NCBI RefSeq assembly: GCF_000420825.1
Contig: NZ_ATVR01000008.1
Coordinates: 62,001-126,000, forward strand
From: Butyrivibrio sp. AE2015
Lineage (GTDB): Bacteria > Bacillota > Clostridia > Lachnospirales > Lachnospiraceae
Length of the DNA: 64,000 bases
Direction: 5' to 3'
The notes beneath the pieces were generated by a model. The model was given only the letters and a program-made list of their open reading frames with translations, had not been told where the DNA came from and made no database searches. This document shows positions 9,150-16,334 of this stretch, in pieces; within the stretch, counting starts at the first letter, position 1; every line of letters starts with the position of its first letter. The translations under genes and the position numbers were made by a program.

Positions 9150-9153
9150 GAAA

Positions 9154-10245
9154 ATGGGTAACAACAGATTTGAATCTGCAATAGGAGAAATAAACAGATA
9201 CATCAGTGATGATGAATCAAAGTATATTTTTTCTCAGAGGGTTATGTACAGTTTGACGCAGGATGAGTATTACGTTCATTGCCTGGGAGAAAGATTTAAA
9301 GAGGAGTTTTTGTCAAATGCTGACTGGAAAAACTATATAGCGAGGTTAAAAGAAAAAGAATCTTCTGGAAAGATGATTATATACGGAGCAAAAGGTTATG
9401 GAAAAATGACCATCAAATATACACCTCAAGTTCGATGGGATTATGTTATGGACAGAGATGTTTCGGAATTGGAAGTGAATGGTGTCCCTGTTATTCCGAT
9501 AGAATCCATTAGGGATTATGCAGATATAGATTCTGATTATTTCGTAGTTCCCTCAATGCGTTACCGAGAGGAAATGACGGAGAATCTCCGCGCAGTGGGC
9601 ATAAAGGATGAACATATTATTGATGGTAGCCTGATTTGGAGAATTACAGAGGGTAGACAATACTTTGATTTGAGCATGTTAAAACCAGATAGTAGTGGCG
9701 AGAGGTTTGCTGATCTTGGTGCGTGTGATGGAATGTCTTCTGTGGAATTCTTGAGATGGTGTGGTGGCAATGGATATTGCTACTGTTTTGAGCCGGATAG
9801 AAAGAATATAGATGTATTAAAACGCAATATGCAGCAGAAAGGCATTAATGCAGACAAGGATTTTTCTCTTATAGAAAAGGGTGTATGGAGCGAAAGCACC
9901 GAATTATTGTTTAATGAAAGTGGCTCGGCAGATTCACATTTTGTATCAGAAATGGATGATTCAGCTGACATACACAGGGTGCAGGTTGTTGCATTAGATG
10001 ATGAGTTGAAAGATAAAAAGGTGACTTTTGTTAAGATGGATATCGAAGGAGCTGAATTAGAGGCACTTCGCGGCGCAGAATCCATTATTCGAAAACAAAG
10101 ACCTAAATTAGCAATATGCGTCTACCATAAACCGGAAGATATTTGGACAATACCAATGTATATTTTAAGTTTGCGAAATGATTATAGACTGTTTCTGCGT
10201 CATTACTCTTTCGGGGGCACTGAAACAGTATTGTATGCTATCTGA
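9154..10245 (+). CDS. FkbM-family methyltransferase with N-terminal Rossmann-like module
   Basis: 363 residues. Residues 1-60 are helical. Residues 65-160 form a Rossmann-like module ('MIIYGAKGYGKMTI', 'DYVMDRDVSELEVNGVPVIP'). Residues 180-340 are an FkbM methyltransferase with 'FADLGACDGMSSVEF' near 185, 'CFEPDRKNID' and 'KMDIEGAELEALRGAE' near 294. It shares its architecture with the protein at 310, suggesting two methylation steps or two acceptors. The start is ATG 9154, preceded by GAGGATGAG and only four bases after the previous stop. Confidence 0.85.
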   Translation: MGNNRFESAIGEINRYISDDESKYIFSQRVMYSLTQDEYYVHCLGERFKEEFLSNADWKNYIARLKEKESSGKMIIYGAKGYGKMTIKYTPQVRWDYVMDRDVSELEVNGVPVIPIESIRDYADIDSDYFVVPSMRYREEMTENLRAVGIKDEHIIDGSLIWRITEGRQYFDLSMLKPDSSGERFADLGACDGMSSVEFLRWCGGNGYCYCFEPDRKNIDVLKRNMQQKGINADKDFSLIEKGVWSESTELLFNESGSADSHFVSEMDDSADIHRVQVVALDDELKDKKVTFVKMDIEGAELEALRGAESIIRKQRPKLAICVYHKPEDIWTIPMYILSLRNDYRLFLRHYSFGGTETVLYAI

Positions 10246-10259
10246 GGAGGCGCATTAAG

Positions 10260-11351
10260 TTGAATCTTGCGATATTTGGGGCTCAGGGCTATGCCCTTGG
10301 AGCTTATGAAGCAGTAAAAACATTATATTCGAAGCGAGTGATCCCGTACTTTATGGTAAGTGCAATGGGAAACAATGCTTCTATGCTTGGAAATATTCCT
10401 GTTCGAGAGATTGCTGATGTCTCTTCAGAATTATCGCAGGCTCAGAAGGATTCGCTTGAGGTGATTATTGCTACTCCTGAGAATGTACAGCCGGACATAG
10501 AAGAAACGTTGGAGAACTACGGTTTTAAGCACTATAGTCGCCTTGATTCTGAACGATGGGGCGAGCTGATGAAGATGTTTCATATAAAGTTGGGGCGTTT
10601 TCTACCTTTATCGGCATTACCGGTAGGCTATAATATGCCATTTACACGGATATATATGGCTAAGTCTCATGTAGATAGACCGCTTACGAATCCTCTAATA
10701 CTGCCTGAATATGTATATCCAATACAGGCAGGTGCAGCTTTGACCGACATAAGAATCGCAGATATTACGGATAATAAAGGTGAGAACATTTCAGAGAAGA
10801 ATGTTAATTATTCTGAGTTATCAGCGTTATATTGGATATGGAAGAATAAGCTTTGCAAGACTGGAATTCCAGAGGGTGAAGAAGGGCAGTATTATGGATT
10901 GGCTCAGTACAGGCGGATGCTTGTGTTTTCATATGATGATCTTTTGAGATTACCAGACAATGACGTGGATGTTGTGTTGCCATATCCGATGCCGTATGAG
11001 CCGAATATCCATGCGCATCATGAGCGGTATCTAAAAGAGGTTGATTGGAATGCATTGCTGACAGCGCTAAGGGAAATGCAACCGGAGTATGCAGAATACT
11101 TTCCGCTGGTATTAGAGCAACAGTATCTCTATAACTACAATGTTATTTTGGCTAAGAAGCCAGTTCTTAGAGAGTATTGTGAGTGGCTTTTCCCGATTCT
11201 TGAAAGAACTGAAGAGTTGTCGGTTCCAAAGGGAAGCGACAGGTCGGATCGTTATATCGGGTATATGGGGGAGACGTTGGAAACCCTCTACTTCATTAAA
11301 AATGCAGAAAGACTGAATGTAGTTCACACAGAATGTAAGCTATATGTATAA
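10260..11351 (+). CDS. DUF4422-type glycosyltransferase with N-terminal Rossmann-like module
   Basis: 363 residues. Residues 1-110 begin 'NLAIFGAQGYALGAYEAV', another copy of the small nucleotide-binding-like module. From about residue 135 the protein matches DUF4422 (galactofuranosyltransferase-like GT-A) proteins: 'YSELSALYWIWKN', 'YYGLAQYRRML', 'DVVLPYPMPYEPNI' and 'YNYNVILAKKPV'. The start is TTG 10260, set by GAGGAGG at 10244-10250. Last intact gene of the first glycan operon; the following integrase fragment overlaps its end. Donor sugar not determinable. Confidence 0.75.
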   Translation: MNLAIFGAQGYALGAYEAVKTLYSKRVIPYFMVSAMGNNASMLGNIPVREIADVSSELSQAQKDSLEVIIATPENVQPDIEETLENYGFKHYSRLDSERWGELMKMFHIKLGRFLPLSALPVGYNMPFTRIYMAKSHVDRPLTNPLILPEYVYPIQAGAALTDIRIADITDNKGENISEKNVNYSELSALYWIWKNKLCKTGIPEGEEGQYYGLAQYRRMLVFSYDDLLRLPDNDVDVVLPYPMPYEPNIHAHHERYLKEVDWNALLTALREMQPEYAEYFPLVLEQQYLYNYNVILAKKPVLREYCEWLFPILERTEELSVPKGSDRSDRYIGYMGETLETLYFIKNAERLNVVHTECKLYV

Positions 11352-11538
11352 GGATCATGTTTTATGGCTAGAACCGAAAAGGAAAGACGGACGTTATGAA
11401 GCTCGTTATATAGAAAGCCGGGATGAAAGCGGTAAAGCAGTGTACAGAGCTGTTTATGGCAAAAGTAAGGCAGAAGTCCGGGAAAAAGTGGAAAATGCCA
11501 AAAGAGAAATGATAGGAAACCCTCCGGGCTTGATATGA
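11344..11538 (+). pseudogene. Integrase N-terminal (Arm DNA-binding) fragment
   Basis: A 64-codon frame whose residues 9-50 ('KRKDGRYEARYIESRDESGK', then 'AVYRAVYGKSKAEVREKV') match the three-stranded Arm-type DNA-binding domain at the start of Tn916/ICE-type tyrosine recombinases. The core-binding and catalytic domains (R-H-R-Y) are missing: the frame stops after 'NPPGLI'. It overlaps the end of the DUF4422 gene by eight bases and has only a weak ribosome site. I read it as the scar of a mobile element at the edge of the glycan cluster. A small stand-alone protein cannot be excluded. Confidence 0.6.
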
Positions 11539-11564
11539 AGCAAATTTTTTTTCGCCAGTATTTT

Positions 11565-12377
11565 TCACAACAAAAACTCTATCTCATCCAAAATAGGCTT
11601 GAAATCAATCTGGAGTTTTCCGTCATATAATCCTACTGGCACTTTGTCCTCGAAACCATAAATGGATACATCAAAGTCGTGGGCGAAGTCATAAACTATG
11701 ATCTTAAGTTTGTCCGGATCTACCATCCAATATTCTTTCACACCAGCATTTTCATATTTTACGAGTTTGAGAGACATGTCTTTTCTTCTGGTTGTAGAAG
11801 ATAAAACCTCTACAATAAAGTCAGGGCATCCAAATATATTTTTCTTAACTATCTTATCTTTTTGGCAGATGATCATGACGTCTGGCTGGACCATGGTTTT
11901 ATCATCCATATCTAATTGCACATCACATGGAGCTATAAAAACCATGCAGTTGCCATTATTTTTATCGATGAATTTTTTTATCTGAATGGACATGTTCAGT
12001 GATATTATCTGATGAATCGTAGATGGGGCACTCATGTCATAGAAAACACCATCAATCAGCTCTACTCTCTGATCGTCAGGAAGAGCGTAGTAATCATCAA
12101 GAGTGTATTCCCCGGGCTTTTTTGATATTTGAGATAGCGCATGATTTCTATGTGTCTGTTTGCCAAAAGCAGGTTCATCTTCTCTGAGAATATTAGTATC
12201 GTATTCGGGCTTCAAAACCTTTTCAAGAGCGAGTAATGTGCCATATCTTGGCGATGATGTTATTTTTCCGAGGACCTTTTGGACAGTACCAACCGGAACG
12301 CCGGAAAGAGATGCAATCTGCGCGTAAGTTAATCTCAGTTGGTTCTTTTGACGTATCATTTCGTCCACTGTCATCAT
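11565..12377 (-). CDS. HTH domain fused to Uma2-family (PD-(D/E)XK) nuclease
   Basis: About 270 residues. Residues 1-55 hold a helix-turn-helix ('RLTYAQIASLSGVPVGTVQ' and following 'VLGKITSSPRYGTLLALE'). Residues 85-265 are a Uma2/DUF820 domain: 'YTLDDYYALPDDQRVELIDG', 'MVQPDVMIIC', 'FIVEVLSSTTRRKD' and 'KLVKYENAGVKEYWMVDP'. The D..E-x-L core is the PD-(D/E)XK nuclease pattern. The start ATG 12377 has AAGGAGG eight bases upstream, and a promoter at 12412-12440 would start RNA downstream of the earlier in-frame ATG 12410. The function of Uma2 proteins is poorly known; the fused HTH suggests DNA-targeted or self-regulated action. Confidence 0.78.
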   Translation of the reverse strand: MMTVDEMIRQKNQLRLTYAQIASLSGVPVGTVQKVLGKITSSPRYGTLLALEKVLKPEYDTNILREDEPAFGKQTHRNHALSQISKKPGEYTLDDYYALPDDQRVELIDGVFYDMSAPSTIHQIISLNMSIQIKKFIDKNNGNCMVFIAPCDVQLDMDDKTMVQPDVMIICQKDKIVKKNIFGCPDFIVEVLSSTTRRKDMSLKLVKYENAGVKEYWMVDPDKLKIIVYDFAHDFDVSIYGFEDKVPVGLYDGKLQIDFKPILDEIEFLL

Positions 12378-12411
12378 TAGAATGTCCTCCTTAGAAAATT
12401 TGTTTGGCATA

Positions 12412-12440
12412 ATGATAATATAAATTGGATGGAGAATCAA
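12412..12440 (-). promoter_or_regulatory. Sigma-A-like promoter of the HTH-Uma2 gene
   Basis: Read on the minus strand, TTGATT (12440-12435) and TATCAT (12417-12412) are separated by 17 bases. The predicted start falls near 12405, between the two in-frame ATG codons, which supports ATG 12377 as the true start. Confidence 0.5.
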
Positions 12441-12467
12441 CCATAAATGGATTGATTGTGACTTATT

Positions 12468-12497
12468 AATATCCAATAAATATCCAACAAATATCCA
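12468..12497. repeat. Three AATATCCA direct repeats at 11-bp period
   Basis: AATATCCA occurs at 12468, 12479 and 12490, an exact 11-base period (one helical turn), just upstream of the Uma2 promoter. Related half-sites (ATGGAT) occur at 12446-12452. This looks like an iterated operator, perhaps for the HTH domain encoded by the adjacent gene. Confidence 0.55.
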
Positions 12498-12605
12498 TAG
12501 CTGCTCCTTACGGGTTCAATGGTTTTGTATTTTGAAATAATGACATATACTTAATTATACAATATAAATAAACACAATATCAAAAATACGCGGCGCGGGA
12601 AGCGT

Positions 12606-12666
12606 GCAAACCCTAAAAGCAACCCCATAAAATAACGAAAGGGTTGCTTTTGGGGTTGCTTTTTGC
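12606..12666 (+). repeat. Long hairpin, terminator-like
   Basis: GCAAACCCTAAAAGCAACCC (12606-12625) pairs almost completely with 12641-12659 around a 15-base AT-rich loop, followed by TTTTT. An alternative 12-bp perfect pairing joins 12615-12626 to 12652-12663. The right arm also contains TTGCTT (12644), 17 bases before TATGCT (12667), a possible promoter for the ATPase gene. Terminator and promoter readings cannot be separated by eye. Confidence 0.5.
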
Positions 12667-12692
12667 TATGCTTAATACGTGGAGGATATATT

Positions 12693-14438
12693 ATGTCAGA
12701 TAGCAAGCTGGAAGCAATTATTGCTGAGATAGGATCTTTGCCCAAGGGCAACTTAACATACAAAGTTATAAGAGGTAAGCCTAGGATGTACCTTCAATGG
12801 TATGAAGGTGGAAAGAAGATCAATAAGTATGTAAAAGCCAAAGATGAGCCAATAGTCTTAGCACAGATAAAAAGGAGAAAGCACCTTCAGGAAGAACTTA
12901 AGCAGTTGGTTGAAGATGAAAACTATGGAAGCTTTGTAGCAGAGGATACACCTCACTTTGAGACTAAAAAGCTGATGCCAACGGAGACCTACAAAACCCG
13001 TGTTGTTACTGGTAGTGTGCTTAAGAACATGTGCGCTGTAGCTCAAAAGTACGGAGAAAGGGACTGCATTGCACCTCTGAAAAAATACCTCCAATATGGA
13101 TTACCTGGAAAAGTCTGTCTGATCTACGGCCTTAGGCGAACTGGTAAAACAACTATTATTGTTCAGGCTATGTCTGAGCTTCCGGCAGATGAAACAGCAT
13201 ATATCAAGATCATGACATCAGATACCATGGATCAGCTTAATGATGATCTTAGGAAAATGATTAACGCCGGTATTAAGTATGTGTTTATTGATGAAGTGAC
13301 ACTTCTTGGTGAATTCATCGATTCAGCGTCACTTTTCTCTGATGTTTATGCATCAATGGGCATGAAGATAGTACTCTCAGGTACAGATTCTCTTGGATTT
13401 CTGCTTAGTACTGGTGATGAGCTTTATGATAGAGCCTACACAATTCATACTACATTTATTCCGTTCAAGGAGTATTCGAGGCTTCTTGGAATCAATGATG
13501 TAGACGAATACATTCGTTATGGCGGTACATTCATGATGGGGGAAAAGAATTTTGATGCTGAAGAGTTACTGGATGAAAGCATTTCTTTTCGCGACGATGA
13601 ATCAACCAGGCGCTATATTGATACTGCAATAGCCAGAAATATTCAGCATAGTCTGGCAAACTATCAATATGGTGGTCATTTCATGCATCTTGAGGAATTA
13701 TATGAAGCAGGTGAATTAACTGGTGCGATTAACAGAATCATAGAGGATATGAATCACAGATTTTTGATCTCGGTCCTCACTAAAAAAGTTGATTGTAAAG
13801 AAATAACTAATAGACTTCAGAAGATACTCGATATTAGAAATAAAAAAGATATGACGGTTGAGATAACTAGGGAGCATGTAGAAGAGATAAAGTCGTATCT
13901 TCATTTACTGGATCTCATTGTGAATTGCCCTACGGAGCAAATTGGGGTAAAAGAGCCTAAAGAACAGATCATCTTTACTCAGCCGGGAATGAGATACTGC
14001 CAGGCAGAGGCACTTGTGCACGTTCTCATGAAAGACGAGATTTTCTCTAAGTACCCTATAAAGGAAAGGCAGGAAATCTGTGAGGGAATACTTAGAGAGG
14101 TAAGAGGCAGGATGCTGGAAGATATAGTGCTTTTAGAAACCAGGAAGAGGCAATCCAGGAAAAAACGAGTATTTAAACTGTTATTCAGCATTGGAGAGAT
14201 TGATATGGTCATTTATGATGAGGACAATCTAACCTGTGAATTGTATGAGATCAAGCACAGTGACAAGATAGTTGAGGAACAGTACAAACACTTGATAGAT
14301 GAAGAAAAATGTAAAGAGATAGAATTTAACTATGGCGAAATTATCTCAAGAACAGTTTTGTACCGTGGTGAAAATGCAGTAGTTGACGGAATAAAGTATC
14401 AAAATGTAGAAGAGTATTTGAAAGAAAGTTTTGATTGA
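12693..14438 (+). CDS. AAA-family ATPase (DUF4143-like / archaeal-type) with small N-terminal domain
   Basis: About 581 residues. Residues 1-70 ('LPKGNLTYKVIRGKPRMYLQ') resemble the small DUF6788-type domain common in mobile elements. An ATPase domain follows: Walker A 'GLRRTGKTTII' near residue 146, Walker B 'YVFIDEVTLL' near residue 197, and sensor-like 'MKIVLSGTDSLGF'. The C-terminal region has a PD-(D/E)XK-like 'IDMVIYDEDNLTCELYEIKH' near 510-530, as in the AAA_14/DUF4143 proteins common in Lachnospiraceae. GGAGG lies 9 bases before ATG 12693. Role unknown; often considered accessory or defence-related. Confidence 0.75.
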   Translation: MSDSKLEAIIAEIGSLPKGNLTYKVIRGKPRMYLQWYEGGKKINKYVKAKDEPIVLAQIKRRKHLQEELKQLVEDENYGSFVAEDTPHFETKKLMPTETYKTRVVTGSVLKNMCAVAQKYGERDCIAPLKKYLQYGLPGKVCLIYGLRRTGKTTIIVQAMSELPADETAYIKIMTSDTMDQLNDDLRKMINAGIKYVFIDEVTLLGEFIDSASLFSDVYASMGMKIVLSGTDSLGFLLSTGDELYDRAYTIHTTFIPFKEYSRLLGINDVDEYIRYGGTFMMGEKNFDAEELLDESISFRDDESTRRYIDTAIARNIQHSLANYQYGGHFMHLEELYEAGELTGAINRIIEDMNHRFLISVLTKKVDCKEITNRLQKILDIRNKKDMTVEITREHVEEIKSYLHLLDLIVNCPTEQIGVKEPKEQIIFTQPGMRYCQAEALVHVLMKDEIFSKYPIKERQEICEGILREVRGRMLEDIVLLETRKRQSRKKRVFKLLFSIGEIDMVIYDEDNLTCELYEIKHSDKIVEEQYKHLIDEEKCKEIEFNYGEIISRTVLYRGENAVVDGIKYQNVEEYLKESFD

Positions 14439-14478
14439 TTAACAATATTAAGTAAATTTATTACTAAGAAGTATATAA

Positions 14479-14506
14479 TTGAATTGTAAGTATATAAAAG
14501 TATATT
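14479..14506 (+). promoter_or_regulatory. Promoter of the second glycan operon
   Basis: TTGAAT (14479-14484) and TATATT (14501-14506) with a 16-base spacer lie in an AT-rich gap directly before the cytidylyltransferase gene. This supports an independent transcription unit from 14.5 kb onward. Confidence 0.5.
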
Positions 14507-14522
14507 AGAAAGCGAGGTGCCT

Positions 14523-15233
14523 ATGAATATAGCAATCATCCTTGCCGGCGGGATCGGCAGCAGGATTGTATCGGAAGTACCAAAGCAGTTTGTGGAGTTG
14601 TCTGGACAGATGATGATCATGCATAGCATGGCGCCCTTTGGCAGATCTGTGTATGTCAACAATATTCTGATCGTGGCTGCGGATGAATGGCGTGACAGGA
14701 TTGAAGATGCTGTTGCGGATGAGCCGCTTATAAGTGAGAAGATTCTGGGCTTTTCTGACCCTGGAGAAAACAGGCAGCTTTCTATTTATAATGCATTAAA
14801 AGAAATAGAGCAAATGGGACTAGGTGAAATGGCCGATATTATTATTATCCATGACGCTGCAAGGCCTTTTGTTACTGAAGAGATGATAGAGGAGTGCTTT
14901 AAGGCGCTTGATAGCCATGATGGTGCGATGCCTGTTCTTCCTATGAATGATACTGTGTATTTCAGCAGGACAGGAACACGTGTTGACGAGCTGCTTAACC
15001 GTAATACTATTTTTGCCGGGCAGGCGCCGGAAGCTTTTAATTATAAGAAGTATTTAGAGGCGAATGAAGCTCTTTTGCCCGATAAGATCAGAATGATAAA
15101 GGGCTCCACAGAACCTGCGGTAATGGCGGGGATGGACGTTGCCATGATTCCGGGAGATCAGAGAAACTTTAAGGTGACAACCCAGGTGGATCTTGAGAGA
15201 GCAGAAGAGATTATGAGGGAAAGCTATCTATGA
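14523..15233 (+). CDS. IspD/TarI-type cytidylyltransferase
   Basis: 236 residues. The N-terminal pyrophosphorylase signature 'IILAGGIGSRIVSEVPKQFV' binds CTP. 'IIIHDAARPFVTEEMIEEC' and the late 'FKVTTQVDLERAE' complete the IspD/TarI fold. IspD makes CDP-methylerythritol, whereas TarI makes CDP-ribitol from ribitol-5-phosphate. The following Zn-dehydrogenase overlaps by four bases, as in tarI-tarJ pairs, which favours an alditol-phosphate role. The start is ATG 14523, with GAGG five bases upstream. A housekeeping IspD role cannot be excluded. Confidence 0.8.
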   Translation: MNIAIILAGGIGSRIVSEVPKQFVELSGQMMIMHSMAPFGRSVYVNNILIVAADEWRDRIEDAVADEPLISEKILGFSDPGENRQLSIYNALKEIEQMGLGEMADIIIIHDAARPFVTEEMIEECFKALDSHDGAMPVLPMNDTVYFSRTGTRVDELLNRNTIFAGQAPEAFNYKKYLEANEALLPDKIRMIKGSTEPAVMAGMDVAMIPGDQRNFKVTTQVDLERAEEIMRESYL

Positions 15234-16315
15234 AAGCTCAGGTTTTATATGGGATAGACAATCTAAAATACACTGAAGTCACTGACCCCAGGCCTAAGGC
15301 GGGCGAGGCGCTAGTAAAGGTGCAAAAGTGCGGTATCTGTGGTTCTGACGTACCTCGCGTTTTTAAGACCGGCGCCCACAATATGCCAATTGTTCCGGGA
15401 CATGAATTTATGGGAATTGTGGAAAAGTGTGACGATGATCCTGAAATTGTGGGTAAAAGAGTTGGAGTTTTTCCGCTGATTCCCTGCATGAAATGCAGAC
15501 AGTGCAAGACGCGGCATTATGAGATGTGTGAAAACTATAATTACCTGGGATCCCGGTCGGATGGTGGATTTGGCGAGTATGTCTGTGCTCCATTGTGGAA
15601 TCTTTTGCCTATTCCTGACCAAGTGACGGATGACGAGGCAGCTATGCTTGAGCCCATGTGCGTTGCTGTACATGCGCTGAGAAGGATAGGACTTGTCGGA
15701 GAGGGACTTGAAGCGGCGACTGAGAAAAATATCGCAGTCTGCGGTCTTGGCACGATTGGCCTTCTGGCGGCTATGCTCCTAAAAAATGCAGGATATAGAA
15801 ATGTCTTTTTTATAGGAAATAAGAATGTTCAAAAAGAGATGATAAAGAAGATTGGGTACAGTGATGACCATTTCTGCGATGTGAGATATGGTGAGCCTTC
15901 TACTTTTATAAATGAAAAGACGGAGGGGAGCGGTGCGGACTACTATCTTGAATGTATCGGAAGGTCCGAAAGTTACGCACAGGCGGTTAATCTTGCAGCA
16001 CCGAATGGAAAGATAATGCTTGTGGGCAATCCTGCATCTGATATGGAACTTCCTAGGAATATTTATTGGAAGATACTGAGAAATCAGCTGACTTTGATGG
16101 GAACCTGGAATTCATCGTATCCTGATGACTGGAGCTCTGCTCTGCAGCGACTTGTGGCTTGGCATAGCAGTTCTATAGCGTTTTCTCCGTCAATACTTAT
16201 AACTCATAGGTTCGATCTCGAGCACATGCAGGAAGGCCTTCAGATCATGAGAAAAAAATCAGAAGAGTACATAAAGATAATGGTGGATGTGGAGCGTGTT
16301 GTAGAAGCAGAGTAA
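15230..16315 (+). CDS. Zinc-dependent medium-chain dehydrogenase (TarJ/alditol-phosphate dehydrogenase-like)
   Basis: 361 residues. Catalytic zinc ligands are in 'CGICGSD' (residue ~37) and 'PGHEFMG' (~62). The structural zinc loop is 'CMKCRQCKTRHYEMC' (four Cys, residues ~87-101). The NAD(P)-binding 'VCGLGTIGLLAAML' is near 172. Family members oxidise or reduce alditol phosphates, for example TarJ (ribulose-5-phosphate to ribitol-5-phosphate) or galactitol-1-phosphate dehydrogenase. The four-base overlap with the cytidylyltransferase suggests they act in series to make a CDP-alditol for surface polymer synthesis. The exact sugar is unknown. Confidence 0.8.
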   Translation: MKAQVLYGIDNLKYTEVTDPRPKAGEALVKVQKCGICGSDVPRVFKTGAHNMPIVPGHEFMGIVEKCDDDPEIVGKRVGVFPLIPCMKCRQCKTRHYEMCENYNYLGSRSDGGFGEYVCAPLWNLLPIPDQVTDDEAAMLEPMCVAVHALRRIGLVGEGLEAATEKNIAVCGLGTIGLLAAMLLKNAGYRNVFFIGNKNVQKEMIKKIGYSDDHFCDVRYGEPSTFINEKTEGSGADYYLECIGRSESYAQAVNLAAPNGKIMLVGNPASDMELPRNIYWKILRNQLTLMGTWNSSYPDDWSSALQRLVAWHSSSIAFSPSILITHRFDLEHMQEGLQIMRKKSEEYIKIMVDVERVVEAE

Positions 16316-16334
16316 ATGAGAATGGAGCTTTACT

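Larger units (their letters stand above)
12378..12692. other. Divergent intergenic region with operator-like repeats and a hairpin
   Basis: This 315-base gap separates the leftward HTH-Uma2 gene from the rightward AAA ATPase gene. It holds the Uma2 promoter (12412-12440), three AATATCCA repeats (12468-12497), an AT-rich stretch and a long hairpin (12606-12659) that overlaps a possible ATPase promoter. I see no further gene. Confidence 0.6.

Noticed and set aside
9073-9153. An earlier start for the second FkbM gene
   Set aside because: It would lie inside the DUF616 gene; GAGGATGAG before ATG 9154 is a better signal and the extra residues look non-conserved.
12378-12476. Longer N-terminus for the HTH-Uma2 protein (ATG 12410 or 12476)
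   Set aside because: The predicted transcription start falls after both, and AAGGAGG serves ATG 12377.
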